This document shows positions 34,065 through 42,978 of a DNA stretch of 64,000 nucleotides, in pieces; the stretch's first letter is position 1; each line of letters opens with the position of its first letter. Below the pieces are notes generated by a model that searched no databases, was not told where the DNA came from, and worked only from the letters and a program-made list of their open reading frames with translations. The position numbers and the translations under genes were made by a program. The DNA comes from an uncultured Paludibaculum sp. (lineage in GTDB: Bacteria; Acidobacteriota; Terriglobia; Bryobacterales; Bryobacteraceae), in contig NZ_OY762269.1 of the NCBI RefSeq assembly GCF_963665245.1, positions 496,001 through 560,000 on the forward strand, given 5' to 3'.

Positions 34065-34874
34065 TTACCCGATTCGAGCCGCGTGAATGCGCCGCAAGGT
34101 CTCGGCCAACGGCTCCAGAAGGTCTAGTTTCAGGGCGTTGGCGCCATCGGAGAGCGCGGCCGCTGGGTTGTCGTGAACTTCCAGAAATACCCCATCCACG
34201 CCCGTCGCCACGGCGGCCCGGGCCAAAGGGGCGATAAACTCCGGCGCACCGCCAGAAGTCAGCCCGGCTGCGCCCGGCAATTGCACGGAATGCGTGGCAT
34301 CGAACACCACGGGAAAGCCGAGCGACCGCATCATCACCAACGCCCGCATATCCACTACCAGGTTGTTGTAGCCGAACGACGAGCCGCGTTCCGTCAGGAT
34401 GACCTTGGTGTTGCCGGTCGACGCCACCTTGTCCGCGGCATGTCGCAGGTCCAGCGGAGCCACGAATTGCCCCTTCTTGATGTTGACGATGCGGCCTGTC
34501 TTGCCCGCCTCCACCAGCAGATCGGTCTGCCGGCACAGGAAGGCCGGAATCTGAAGAATATCCACGACTTCCGCCACCTTGGCGCATTGTCCCGGCTCAT
34601 GGATGTCGGTGAGAATCGGCAACCCCATCGACTTCTTCACGCCGGCCAGGATCTTCAAGCCGGCCTTCATGCCCGGCCCCCGATAGGAGCTGAGCGACGA
34701 CCGGTTCGCCTTGTCGAAGGACGCTTTGAAGACGTATGGAGCGCCGAGGCTGGCCCCAATGCCGGCAGCCAGGCGGTGGATACTCTCCTCGGACTCGATC
34801 ACACAGGGGCCGCAGATGAATTGCAGCGAGCCGTCGCCGAATACCACTCCGGGAATAACGGGGATGGGTGTCAT
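34065..34874 (-). CDS. kdsA: 3-deoxy-8-phosphooctulonate synthase
   Basis: 269 aa TIM-barrel enzyme condensing phosphoenolpyruvate and arabinose 5-phosphate to Kdo 8-phosphate for lipopolysaccharide. FICGPCVIESEES, FKASFDKANRSSLSSYRGPG, ILTDIHEP, NIKKGQF and VVFDATHSVQLPG are diagnostic. It immediately follows pyrG (stop and start adjacent), in a kdsB-pyrG-kdsA operon. Confidence 0.95.
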   Translation of the reverse strand: MTPIPVIPGVVFGDGSLQFICGPCVIESEESIHRLAAGIGASLGAPYVFKASFDKANRSSLSSYRGPGMKAGLKILAGVKKSMGLPILTDIHEPGQCAKVAEVVDILQIPAFLCRQTDLLVEAGKTGRIVNIKKGQFVAPLDLRHAADKVASTGNTKVILTERGSSFGYNNLVVDMRALVMMRSLGFPVVFDATHSVQLPGAAGLTSGGAPEFIAPLARAAVATGVDGVFLEVHDNPAAALSDGANALKLDLLEPLAETLRRIHAARIG

Positions 34875-36512
34875 TTAGTCGGCAAAAAGTGGGTTCGTTT
34901 CGGTTTCCATGCGCTTCTGATGGAACTCGCAGGCCGCCCCGATGAACGACTGGAACAGAGGATGCGGCTCCAGCGGCTTCGACTTGAACTCGGGGTGGAA
35001 CTGACAGCCCAGGAAGTAGGGGTGGTCCGGCAGTTCGCAGATCTCCACGAACTTGCCGTCCCGCGACTGACCCGTGATCCGTAAGCCTTTGTCAGTTAAA
35101 GGCTTCTCATACTTCCGATTGAATTCGTAACGGTGTCTGTGGCGCTCGCTGATCACTTCCGTTCCGTAGGCCGCGCGAGCGAAGGAGCCCTCGGTCAACA
35201 GGCACTCATAGGCGCCCAGGCGCATGGTGCCGCCTAACTCCTCCACGCCCAACAGGTCGCGGAGTTTGTAGATCACCGGGTCCGCCGCCCCGTTGTCGAA
35301 CTCGGTCGAATCGGCACCCGGCAATCCGCAGATATTCCTCGCAAACTCGATCACCGCGGTCTGCATACCCAGGCAGATGCCGAAGTAGGGTACGTGCTTC
35401 TCCCGCGCGTAGCGGATCGCGTTCAGCATGCCTTCCACTCCGCGCCTGCCAAATCCACCCGGCACCAGAATGCCGTCATAGTCCGACAGCTTCTCCCCGC
35501 AATCGGGCCAGAACATCTGTTCGGACTCGATCCAGCTCATCCGCACCTTCACCCTGTGGTGAATGCCGGCGTGCAACAGCGCCTCTTTCAATGACTTGTA
35601 GGAGTCTTCATACTCCACGTACTTGCCGACCAGGCCAATATGCACCTCATCAGTTGGATTCGCCAGTGCATCCAGCATGGCGGTCCATTCGCTAAGGTCC
35701 CGCGTCCCGGCCGAGTCCAGGTGCAGCAGTTCGACGATCAGATCGTCCACACCCTGCTCGGCGAACATCACGGGGCACTGATACACGGTTTTGACGTCGT
35801 AGGCGGAGATTACAGCCTTCTTGTCGACGTCGCAGAAAAGCGCGATCTTGTCGCACTGGTCTTCCGGCAAAGGCCGTTCCGACCGGCAGATGAGGATGTC
35901 CGGCTGGATACCCATCGCCCTCAGTTCCTTCACGGAGTGCTGCGTCGGCTTTGTTTTTAGCTCCTGCGCCGCGGCGATCCAGGGCACGAAGGACACGTGG
36001 ACGAATAGCGTGTTGCGCCGGCCCAGTTCGTGCCGCATCTGGCGGAGCGCCTCGGTGAACGGCTGCGACTCGATGTCGCCCACGGTGCCGCCGATCTCGC
36101 AGATCACTACGTCGACGCCGTCGGCCACTTTTAGAGCGGCGGCCTTGATCTCATTCGTCACGTGCGGGATCACCTGGACGGTTTTACCCAGATAGTCGCC
36201 GCGCCGTTCCCGGGTAATGATCCGCTCGTAGATGCGGCCCGAGGTAAGGTTGTTGTTCTGCGAGAGATGGGCATGCGTGAACCGCTCGTAGTGGCCCAGG
36301 TCGAGATCAGTTTCCGCGCCATCATCCGTGACGAAGACTTCCCCGTGCTGAAACGGGCTCATTGTGCCGGGATCGACGTTCAGATAGGGGTCAAACTTCT
36401 GCATGTTGACCCGGAGGCCGCGGCTCTCCAGAAGGCATCCGATGGACGCGGCCGCGATCCCTTTCCCCAGGGAGGAGACGACGCCGCCGGTGACGAAGAT
36501 GTACTTAGCCAT
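34875..36512 (-). CDS. pyrG: CTP synthase
   Basis: 545 aa, ATP-dependent amination of UTP with glutamine. The N-terminal synthetase domain has KYIFVTGGVVSSLGKGIAAAS and DPYLNVDPGTMSPFQHGEVFV; the C-terminal glutaminase has the catalytic Cys in YFGICLGMQ and the HPEFKSKPLEPHP block. The CTP made is the co-substrate of KdsB, encoded just upstream with an overlapping start. Length is normal. Confidence 0.96.
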   Translation of the reverse strand: MAKYIFVTGGVVSSLGKGIAAASIGCLLESRGLRVNMQKFDPYLNVDPGTMSPFQHGEVFVTDDGAETDLDLGHYERFTHAHLSQNNNLTSGRIYERIITRERRGDYLGKTVQVIPHVTNEIKAAALKVADGVDVVICEIGGTVGDIESQPFTEALRQMRHELGRRNTLFVHVSFVPWIAAAQELKTKPTQHSVKELRAMGIQPDILICRSERPLPEDQCDKIALFCDVDKKAVISAYDVKTVYQCPVMFAEQGVDDLIVELLHLDSAGTRDLSEWTAMLDALANPTDEVHIGLVGKYVEYEDSYKSLKEALLHAGIHHRVKVRMSWIESEQMFWPDCGEKLSDYDGILVPGGFGRRGVEGMLNAIRYAREKHVPYFGICLGMQTAVIEFARNICGLPGADSTEFDNGAADPVIYKLRDLLGVEELGGTMRLGAYECLLTEGSFARAAYGTEVISERHRHRYEFNRKYEKPLTDKGLRITGQSRDGKFVEICELPDHPYFLGCQFHPEFKSKPLEPHPLFQSFIGAACEFHQKRMETETNPLFAD

Positions 36513-37272
36513 GAGTAGTGGTGGGAATAGAAGCAGTGGTGATCAGCGATTCAACTTGCAGGAGATCCTCGGGCGTGTCGACGCCAATCGTTTCGTATGC
36601 GGTTTCGGCCACTCGAATGGAGATTCCGTTCTCCAGCGCACGGAGTTGCTCCAATTTTTCGTTCTGTTCGAGGATGCCAGGTCTCAAAGTAGAGTAGCCG
36701 AGCAACAGAGCGCGGCGATAGACATACAGACCAATGTGTTTCCAGTAGGTGACCGCGCCGCCCCGGCTATACGGGATCGGATGGCGCGAGAAGTACAGGG
36801 CCCGCCCATCGTGACCGGTGACCACCTTGACAACATTAGGATTATCAATCTCGTCCCGCCCGACGATGCGCTTTTTCAATGTGGCCATTTGGCATGCCGG
36901 ATCGTCTAAGAGAACAGTGATGGCCGCATCGATCGCATCCGGATCGATCAGTGGCTCATCCCCTTGTATATTGACCACGATGTCGGCGTCAGTCGTGGAC
37001 GCAGCCTCAGCGACTCGGTCCGTTCCAGAAAGATGATCTTGGCGGGTGATGACAACTTCTGCCCCAAAACTCCGTGCCACGCTGGCGATGCGGTCATCGT
37101 CCGTCGCGATGACTATGCTCCGCGGCAGCTTGGCGAGAAGCGCCCGCTCCCACACGTGCTGGATCATCGGTTTTCCGGCCAGTGTAGCGATGGGTTTGCC
37201 TGGGAATCGAACAGATGCGAAGCGAGCGGGTATGACACCCAGAATCTTGGGGGGCACAATCGAGCATAGCAC
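36505..37272 (-). CDS. kdsB: 3-deoxy-manno-octulosonate cytidylyltransferase
   Basis: 255 aa enzyme activating Kdo as CMP-Kdo. ILGVIPARFASVRFPGKPIA, VNIQGDEPLIDP and IPYSRGG are family motifs. GTG start at 37270-37272 (another GTG at 37255-37257 is possible). It overlaps pyrG by 8 bp. Presence of both Kdo genes supports a Gram-negative outer membrane. Confidence 0.94.
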   Translation of the reverse strand: MLCSIVPPKILGVIPARFASVRFPGKPIATLAGKPMIQHVWERALLAKLPRSIVIATDDDRIASVARSFGAEVVITRQDHLSGTDRVAEAASTTDADIVVNIQGDEPLIDPDAIDAAITVLLDDPACQMATLKKRIVGRDEIDNPNVVKVVTGHDGRALYFSRHPIPYSRGGAVTYWKHIGLYVYRRALLLGYSTLRPGILEQNEKLEQLRALENGISIRVAETAYETIGVDTPEDLLQVESLITTASIPTTTHG

Positions 37273-37316
37273 AAAAAGTACGCATGATATACTTGGGACA
37301 CCAGTTCGGGAGACAG

Positions 37317-38309
37317 ATGTCGAAATTTAGCAGAAACTCTCTTATTTTCTGTCTCTTAGCCGGTGTGCTGGCGAGTGCTGCAGCCCTCTGGGGCCAGCAG
37401 GCGCGCCCGCAGATCACCCCCCGGCCGAAGCCTGCCGCGGACACGCCGGAAAGCGATCGCATCACCCCAAATCTGCGCATCGATACCAACGTCGTACTGA
37501 TTCCGGTCACCGTCACAACCCCCCTCAATCAGTTCGTTACCGGCATGGAAAAGGAGAACTTCCGGGTCTTCGAGGACAAGGTCGAGCAGGAGATCAGTTA
37601 CTTCGCCAGCTTCGACGCGCCGCTCTCCGTGGGCCTCGTTTTCGACGCCAGCGGCTCGATGGGCAGCAAGCTCAGCAAGAGCCGCCAGGCCTCCGCGCAG
37701 TTCTTCAAGACGGCCAATCCGGAAGATGAATTCTTCCTCATTCAGTTCAACGACCGCCCCCAACTCGTCGTACCCTTCACGCAGAACACCGAAGACATCC
37801 AGAGCCGTCTCACTTTCACCCAGGCCAAGGGCCGCACGGCTCTGCTCGACGGAATCTACATGGCGCTGCAAACCCTGAAGAAGGCCAAGAACCCTCGCAA
37901 GGCCCTGTTGATCATCTCCGATGGTGGCGACAATTCCAGCCGCTACACCGAGAACGAAGTGCGCAACCTGTTGAAGGAAGCCGATGCTCAGATGTATGCG
38001 ATCGGCATCTACGAGCCCATCGGGTCGCGCAGTCGCAGCGCCGAGGAACTCTCCGGTCCGGGCCTGCTGAGCGAGCTCACCGAGATGACGGGCGGACGCA
38101 ATTTTCCCGTGGATAACCTCAACGACCTGCCGGACATTGCCGCCAAGATCGGAATCGAGCTGCGGAATCAATACGTTCTGGGTTACATGTCGAAAAACCT
38201 GACGCGGGATGGGAAGTACCGTCGAGTCACGGTAAAATTAAACCAGCCGCGTGGAATGCCGCCGTTAAAGCCGCTCCACCGGCAGGGATACTATGCACCT
38301 ACGCAGTAA
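37317..38309 (+). CDS. VWFA-related acidobacterial protein (first of two)
   Basis: 330 aa exported von Willebrand A protein. Signal peptide MSKFSRNSLIFCLLAGVLASAAA. The segment NVVLIPVTVTTPLNQFVTGM and ENFRVFEDKVEQEISYF is typical of the acidobacterial family TIGR03436. MIDAS metal site DASGSMG at residues 110-116; later LLIISDGGDNSSRY. The ATG at 37317 has GGGAGA upstream and starts the signal peptide; a longer in-frame start at 37284 is less likely. It overlaps the next VWA gene by 17 bp. Confidence 0.85.
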   Translation: MSKFSRNSLIFCLLAGVLASAAALWGQQARPQITPRPKPAADTPESDRITPNLRIDTNVVLIPVTVTTPLNQFVTGMEKENFRVFEDKVEQEISYFASFDAPLSVGLVFDASGSMGSKLSKSRQASAQFFKTANPEDEFFLIQFNDRPQLVVPFTQNTEDIQSRLTFTQAKGRTALLDGIYMALQTLKKAKNPRKALLIISDGGDNSSRYTENEVRNLLKEADAQMYAIGIYEPIGSRSRSAEELSGPGLLSELTEMTGGRNFPVDNLNDLPDIAAKIGIELRNQYVLGYMSKNLTRDGKYRRVTVKLNQPRGMPPLKPLHRQGYYAPTQ

Positions 38310-39261
38310 GTTAGGCCTCCTCGCCGTCCTGGGCTCTTTGTTCCTGGGGCAAGTTGACGCTCAGGTCAAGCCCGAGACGCCGGACGACCAGAGTGTCATC
38401 CGCGTCGACACTCGCCTTGTGGTGCTGCACTGTTCTGTCCTGGATAGTAAGGGTCGGCTGGTCACCAATCTTCCGCAGACGGCTTTTAAAGTCTATGAAA
38501 ACAAAGTAGAGCAGCCCGTGAAGCTGTTCCGCCGGGAAGACGTGCCGGTGTCGATGGGTCTGGTGATCGACAACAGCGGCAGCATGCGCGACAAGCGCCA
38601 GCGGGTGGAAGCTGCGGCCATCAAACTGGTGAAGGCCTCGAACCGCCAGGATGAGGTGTTTATCGTCAACTTCAACGACGACGCCTATCTGGACGTTCCG
38701 TTCACGAATGAGGTCGCCAAGATGGAAGAGGGTGTGGCTCGAATCGATTCGCGCGGCGGTACCGCCATGCGCGACGCCATCTCCATGTCGATGGACCACC
38801 TGAAGCAGGAAGGCAAGAAAGACAAGAAGGTCATCCTTGTGGTTACCGACGGCGACGACACCGCGTCCACGGGCATCACGCTCGAAAAGCTGGTGGAAAA
38901 GGCCCACAAGCTGGACCAGGTGATCATCTACGGCATCGGCATTCTGGGTAAGGAAGACTCGAGGTCCCGAAAGAAGGCGGAGCGAGCTATCAATGCCCTC
39001 ACGAAGGCCTCCGGCGGAGCCAGTTTCTATCCCGGGGATGTGGCGGAAGTGGAGGCTCTGGCCGAACAGGTGGCGCAGGACATTCGAAGCCAGTACGTGA
39101 TTGCCTACTCGCCCACCAATCAGAATCTGGACGGAACCTTCCGTACTATCAAAGTCACAGCGAACGGCGGCCGGTACACGGTGCGCACGCGCAGCGGCTA
39201 CTACGCTTCTCCGGAACCGCCTCGCAAGAAGACTTCAGCCGCCAACGGCTCCCTCCAATAG
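38293..39261 (+). CDS. VWFA-related acidobacterial protein (second)
   Basis: 322 aa paralogue of the preceding gene: signal peptide ending near VDAQ, then RVDTRLVVLHCSVLDSKGRLVTNL and AFKVYENKVEQPVKLFR, MIDAS DNSGSMR at residues 93-99 and VILVVTDGDDTAS. The C-terminus FRTIKVTANGGRYTVRTRSGYYA is the family ending. The overlap means coupled translation; the two proteins may form a complex. Substrate or partner unknown. Confidence 0.86.
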   Translation: MHLRSKLGLLAVLGSLFLGQVDAQVKPETPDDQSVIRVDTRLVVLHCSVLDSKGRLVTNLPQTAFKVYENKVEQPVKLFRREDVPVSMGLVIDNSGSMRDKRQRVEAAAIKLVKASNRQDEVFIVNFNDDAYLDVPFTNEVAKMEEGVARIDSRGGTAMRDAISMSMDHLKQEGKKDKKVILVVTDGDDTASTGITLEKLVEKAHKLDQVIIYGIGILGKEDSRSRKKAERAINALTKASGGASFYPGDVAEVEALAEQVAQDIRSQYVIAYSPTNQNLDGTFRTIKVTANGGRYTVRTRSGYYASPEPPRKKTSAANGSLQ

Positions 39262-39265
39262 TCCA

Positions 39266-39466
39266 ATGTTGCGTTTTCTCTGGAGATCGACGCGCGGCTA
39301 CAGGCTGACGCCGTGGCGGTCGCCCTATCTCCTCTGGCGCATCGAGACCTACTGGGGTATTCACGCCGACCGCATCAGCGCCGCCGATTTCTGGCGATTT
39401 TCCTGGCAGCATCGCGCCGAACTTCTGCGTTTCCTCCGCTGGGCGGACCGCATGGCCCAGGGCTGA
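39266..39466 (+). CDS. Small basic/aromatic protein of unknown function
   Basis: 66 aa, starting 4 bp after the second VWA gene stop. The sequence is rich in Trp, Arg and Tyr (LRFLWRSTRGYRLTPWRSPY; WRFSWQHRAELLRFLRWADR). There is no signal peptide or membrane segment. The composition looks like a real small protein, but no family was recognised; it could be a chance frame. Confidence 0.45.
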   Translation: MLRFLWRSTRGYRLTPWRSPYLLWRIETYWGIHADRISAADFWRFSWQHRAELLRFLRWADRMAQG

Positions 39467-39647
39467 GTTCGCCGTGAGGCGACCGCACTTCGTGGGCCAA
39501 ATGCCGTTCGGATTTGCGCCAGACGGGCCCGCCGTGGCATATTAGAGATTGCGGAACTTGCCGGGCACAAGCAGTGTGCGTGCGCGCAAGTCACTCCCTC
39601 CCGCGTAGCTGTCCAAAGCGCGCGTGATTTCAAGAGGATTCCAGCTT

Positions 39648-39959
39648 ATGTACGCAGTGATCGAAACGGGCGGAAAACAGTATCGCGTCTCGCCGGGCGA
39701 CACCATTGTGGTGGAAACGCTGGCCGGCGACGCCGGCGCGGCTGTGGAGTTCGACAAAGTTCTGGCAATCGGCAAGGACGATGGCGAGCTGGTGGTGGGT
39801 AAAGACGTGGCTGGCGCGAAAGTGAAGGGCTCCATCAAGGGTCACGATCGCGCGGACAAGATTCTGGTCTTCAAGTTCAAGCGCAAGAAGCAGTACAAGA
39901 AGACGATCGGCCACCGGCAGAACCAGACCTCGGTGACCATCGCCGAGATTCTGGCATAA
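39648..39959 (+). CDS. rplU: 50S ribosomal protein L21
   Basis: 103 aa. MYAVIETGGKQYRVSPGDTI and the C-terminal FKRKKQYKKTIGHRQNQTSVTI are diagnostic of L21. AGAGGA lies about 9 bp upstream of the ATG at 39648; upstream in-frame Mets are not conserved. First gene of the conserved rplU-rpmA-obg set. Confidence 0.96.
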   Translation: MYAVIETGGKQYRVSPGDTIVVETLAGDAGAAVEFDKVLAIGKDDGELVVGKDVAGAKVKGSIKGHDRADKILVFKFKRKKQYKKTIGHRQNQTSVTIAEILA

Positions 39960-39986
39960 GCCTTCTGAGCTAGGAGAAGATTCGTT

Positions 39987-40247
39987 ATGGCGCATAAAAA
40001 AGGTCTCGGCAGCTCAAAGAACGGGCGTGATTCCAACGCGCAGCGTCTGGGCATCAAGGTTTTCAGCGGCCAGGTTGTCACCGGCGGCTCCATCATCGTG
40101 CGGCAGCGCGGCACGCGCTACAAGGCCGGTGAGAACGTCGGCATCGGTAAGGACGATACGCTATTTGCCACCATTCCGGGCCGCGTCGAATGGCGCGATC
40201 GTGGCCGGATGGGCAAGTACGTCAGCGTCTTCGCTCTCGAAGCGTAG
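39987..40247 (+). CDS. rpmA: 50S ribosomal protein L27
   Basis: 86 aa; MAHKKGLGSSKNGRDSNAQR and the GDDTLFATIPGRV-type ending mark L27 (here GKDDTLFATIPGRVEW). Ribosome binding site AGGAGA. It lies 27 bp after rplU and about 100 bp before obg. Confidence 0.97.
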   Translation: MAHKKGLGSSKNGRDSNAQRLGIKVFSGQVVTGGSIIVRQRGTRYKAGENVGIGKDDTLFATIPGRVEWRDRGRMGKYVSVFALEA

Positions 40248-40351
40248 GATTTTATCGCGCTCAGCGAGCGCAGTCAGTTTCAGGCCGCCAGGCGGTGCTC
40301 CCGCGGGCGGCCTTTTCTATTGTCGGTGGACCAATCGGATCAGGTGCATGG

Positions 40352-41407
40352 ATGTTCGTTGATGAAGTCATTATCAAGGTGAAGGCGGGCGACGGCGGCA
40401 ACGGTTGCATGGCGTTCCGGCGGGAGAAGTACGTCCCCAAAGGCGGACCCAGCGGAGGTGACGGCGGACGCGGCGGCGACGTGGTTCTGGTGGCCAGCGA
40501 GCACCACAACACGCTTCTCCACTTCCGCTTCAACCCGGAACACACCGCCGAACGCGGCCGTCACGGCGAGGGCAGCAACCGCACGGGCCGCAATGGCCGC
40601 GATGTCGAAGCGCCCGTGCCCATCGGCACCATCGCCTGGGATTGGGAAACTGGCGAGCTTCTGCATGATTTCACCTTCCCCGGGGATCGCTACACCATAG
40701 CCAGCGGCGGCCGGGGTGGGCGCGGCAATCAGCACTTTGCCACCGCAACTCATCAGGCCCCAACTCGCCATGAACCCGGTTCGCCGGGCGTCGAACGGCG
40801 TGTCCGACTGGAACTGAAGCTCCTGGCCGACGTCGGTCTGGTGGGCTTCCCGAACGCCGGTAAATCCACTCTCATTTCCCGCATCTCCGCGGCGAAACCC
40901 AAGATTGCCGATTACCCGTTTACGACGCTCGAACCCAATCTCGGCGTTGTCCAACTCGACGATCTGCGCAGCTTCGTGGTGGCGGACATCCCGGGCATCA
41001 TCGAGGGCGCTCATGAGGGCCACGGCCTCGGCATCCAGTTCCTGCGCCACGTGGAACGCACCAAATTGCTTCTGCACCTGGTGGATGTCAGCGAGATGAG
41101 CGGCCGCGAGCCGAAGACCGATTTCGACATCATTCTCAACGAACTGGGCAGCTTCAGCGAGGAACTTGCCGGCAAGCCCATGTTCGTGGTGGCCACCAAG
41201 CTGGACGTCGCCCAGGACGTGAATCGCCTCCGCGCTCTGGAGCGGAGGGCCAAGAAGCACGGTATGCCGATGTTCAAAATGTCCGCCGTTACCGGTAAGG
41301 GAATCAAGGAGTTGCTGCGCGCCGTCGACGCCAAGTTGATCGAGTTGCGGGCCGCTCAGGCGACCGAGACGGCCGAGGCGGAACCTGTACCGGAACCCTC
41401 GGAGTGA
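40352..41407 (+). CDS. obg: GTPase Obg
   Basis: 351 aa ribosome-associated GTPase. Glycine-rich Obg fold (FVDEVIIKVKAGDGGNGCMA ... KGGPSGGDGGRGGDV) at the N-terminus, then the G domain with G1 GFPNAGKST, switch ADYPFTTLEPNLG and G3 DIPGIIEGAHEG. The C-terminal OCT domain is absent, as in many short Obg proteins. Start ATG at 40352 chosen by homology to FVDEV. Confidence 0.95.
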   Translation: MFVDEVIIKVKAGDGGNGCMAFRREKYVPKGGPSGGDGGRGGDVVLVASEHHNTLLHFRFNPEHTAERGRHGEGSNRTGRNGRDVEAPVPIGTIAWDWETGELLHDFTFPGDRYTIASGGRGGRGNQHFATATHQAPTRHEPGSPGVERRVRLELKLLADVGLVGFPNAGKSTLISRISAAKPKIADYPFTTLEPNLGVVQLDDLRSFVVADIPGIIEGAHEGHGLGIQFLRHVERTKLLLHLVDVSEMSGREPKTDFDIILNELGSFSEELAGKPMFVVATKLDVAQDVNRLRALERRAKKHGMPMFKMSAVTGKGIKELLRAVDAKLIELRAAQATETAEAEPVPEPSE

Positions 41408-41481
41408 TGTAAACTGTCGGTCGGGCGAGGTACTGTTTTCGCTTTTTGTTTGCCTTCTGGGTGAAGATCTCTTAAGATGTG

Positions 41482-41509
41482 AAAGTCGGCCTGTTGAGGC
41501 CGTCACTTT
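41482..41509 (+). terminator. Hairpin between obg and dinB
   Basis: Stem CGGCCT-GTTG-AGGCCG extended by AAAGT/ACTTT with a two-base bulge, 74 bp after the obg stop and 22 bp before the DinB ATG. It could terminate rplU-rpmA-obg or sit in the DinB leader; no long T-run follows. Confidence 0.45.
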
Positions 41510-41531
41510 AACGCAGGAGTGGAGAATCCCA

Positions 41532-42035
41532 ATGGCAATCAGCGAACTATTGCTGCCGGAACTCGAACAGGAACTGGCAAAGACACGGAAGACCCTGGAA
41601 CGTCTCCCGGACGACAAACTGGCTTTCAAACCACACGACAAGTCCTTCGAACTAGGGGCCTTGGCAACCCATCTGGCGACGATTCCGTTGTGGGGCAAGA
41701 TGACCATGGACACGACGGAACTGGATCTCTCTCCCGGCGGCAAGCCGATGCCGCAGCCCCCGCGAATCACCTCGTCCGCCGACGCGGTGGCCCGCTTCGA
41801 CGAACACGCCGCTGGCGCGAAAGCGGCGATCGCAGCCGCTTCCGACGCTGACTTTCAAACGGATTGGGCGCTGCTCATGAACGGGACCCAGATTCTCAAG
41901 ATGTCGCGCTACATGGTGATCCGTTCAATGATCCTGAACCACCTGATCCACCACCGGGCACAAATAGGCGTCTATTTCCGCCTCATGGGCGTGCCCGTTC
42001 CCGCCGTCTATGGCCCGTCGGCCGACGAGCAGTAG
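41532..42035 (+). CDS. DinB family protein (second)
   Basis: 167 aa DinB four-helix protein: LLPELEQELAKTRKTLERLPDDKLAFKPHDKSFELGALATHLA and MILNHLIHHRAQIGVYFRLMGVPVPAVYGPSADEQ. It parallels the DinB protein at 4855-5364, sharing the PHxKS, LATL/LATH and VPA-YGP-ADE elements. GGAGTGGAG precedes the ATG. Metal-binding His residues are in HLIHH and ATHLA. Confidence 0.88.
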   Translation: MAISELLLPELEQELAKTRKTLERLPDDKLAFKPHDKSFELGALATHLATIPLWGKMTMDTTELDLSPGGKPMPQPPRITSSADAVARFDEHAAGAKAAIAAASDADFQTDWALLMNGTQILKMSRYMVIRSMILNHLIHHRAQIGVYFRLMGVPVPAVYGPSADEQ

Positions 42036-42043
42036 AACCGGCG

Positions 42044-42478
42044 CTACCAGTCCAGGTCGTCATCCGAAACGGCGGCCAACGCCTGTGATTCCATCTGCTC
42101 CGCCGGTTTCGGCCGGCGGCGCAGGTAGAGAATCAGGCCGGCGACAGCCACCAGGCTCACGGTGACGGGAATCACGATGAGCCAGGTGAACTTGGTGCCC
42201 GACGGCTCCATCAGAATGCGCTCGCCGTACTGACTGACGAAGCCGGCGGTAATCTCCTGCTCCGAAGCACCTGACCGGTAGAGCCGCGCGATCTCGGCCC
42301 GCATCTCGGCAGCGGCTTCCGAGCGATGCACCGCGACACTCTCGCTCCAGCAGCAGGGGGCGATGAACTTCTCCTGCAGCCGGCGGATGGCGGCGTCTGG
42401 CGATTCGGCGCGTAGACTTGATCCGGCCGCGATGGCGAGCAGCACACCTGCCGCCAATACATTGAATCGAAGAGACAT
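42044..42478 (-). CDS. ccmH: Cytochrome c biogenesis protein CcmH/NrfF-type
   Basis: 144 aa. Signal peptide, a periplasmic CcmH-like helical domain (AAIRRLQEKFIAPCCWSESVAVHRSEAAAEMRAEI) and a C-terminal membrane helix (WLIVIPVTVSLVAVAGLILYL) before the basic RRRP tail. In classical CcmH the heme-handling site is LRCxxC; here it is APCCW, adjacent cysteines, a variant. GERILMEPSGTKFTWL matches the family region before the helix. No other ccm gene is in the window. Confidence 0.8.
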   Translation of the reverse strand: MSLRFNVLAAGVLLAIAAGSSLRAESPDAAIRRLQEKFIAPCCWSESVAVHRSEAAAEMRAEIARLYRSGASEQEITAGFVSQYGERILMEPSGTKFTWLIVIPVTVSLVAVAGLILYLRRRPKPAEQMESQALAAVSDDDLDW

Positions 42479-42526
42479 AGCAATACTCCTGAATCCAATC
42501 TGGACGTGACTCTGATGTGGCGAGGT

Positions 42527-42919
42527 TCAGGAGCAGATGGGCGGAGGGCGCTGGAAGAGAGCGAACTCGTGTTGCGGTTCGGGCAGAGGCAGTCTGACTG
42601 CTGGGGCGACCGGAGCCTGGGGCGGGAACTGGCGGCCCGATCGGGCGGTAACGGGATCGTCTGCCAGTACGGAGCCGGGCAGGGCAGACTGGCTCAGACA
42701 GCCCGGAGGACAGGTTCTAGCTGGGCTCCAGCGGACGCCCGATGGCGGAGCGCCTGTCTTGCGGCAGCAGCAATTGCCCGACCGCCGGCAACAACTCATG
42801 CCACACGTCGGTTCGCTTTGAGTGAGGATCGGAACGAAGCCCCAGCAGTAGGGTGCCAGCAGTACGGCGATCGCGATGACGATCACGTGCAGTGGCGCGC
42901 GGCTGGGCGAGGGACGCAT
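42527..42919 (-). CDS. Cys-rich membrane-anchored protein, unknown function
   Basis: 130 aa with an N-terminal hydrophobic helix (VIVIAIAVLLAPYCWGFV) and a cysteine cluster (CGMSCCRRSGNCCCRK, then CPPGC). The rest is Pro/Arg-rich. It lies 48 bp upstream of ccmH on the same strand, so a copper, heme or redox link is possible. Ribosome binding site is poor, and a hairpin lies just upstream; I rate it as probable but not certain. Confidence 0.5.
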   Translation of the reverse strand: MRPSPSRAPLHVIVIAIAVLLAPYCWGFVPILTQSEPTCGMSCCRRSGNCCCRKTGAPPSGVRWSPARTCPPGCLSQSALPGSVLADDPVTARSGRQFPPQAPVAPAVRLPLPEPQHEFALFQRPPPICS

Positions 42920-42923
42920 AGCT

Positions 42924-42941
42924 GGGGTAGCGAACTACCCC
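42924..42941 (-). terminator. Hairpin downstream of the transpeptidase gene
   Basis: Perfect stem GGGGTAG-TTCG-CTACCCC (minus strand) with a TTCG loop, 38 bp after the transpeptidase stop and 5 bp before the Cys-rich ORF start. No T-run follows, so it may be a leader hairpin instead. Confidence 0.4.
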
Positions 42942-42978
42942 AACTATAGCAATTGAACTGGCGGGAACCGGTTCGAAA

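Noticed and set aside
39467..39647. tRNA or structured leader before rplU
   Set aside because: No cloverleaf or known leader fold was found by eye in this 180-bp gap.
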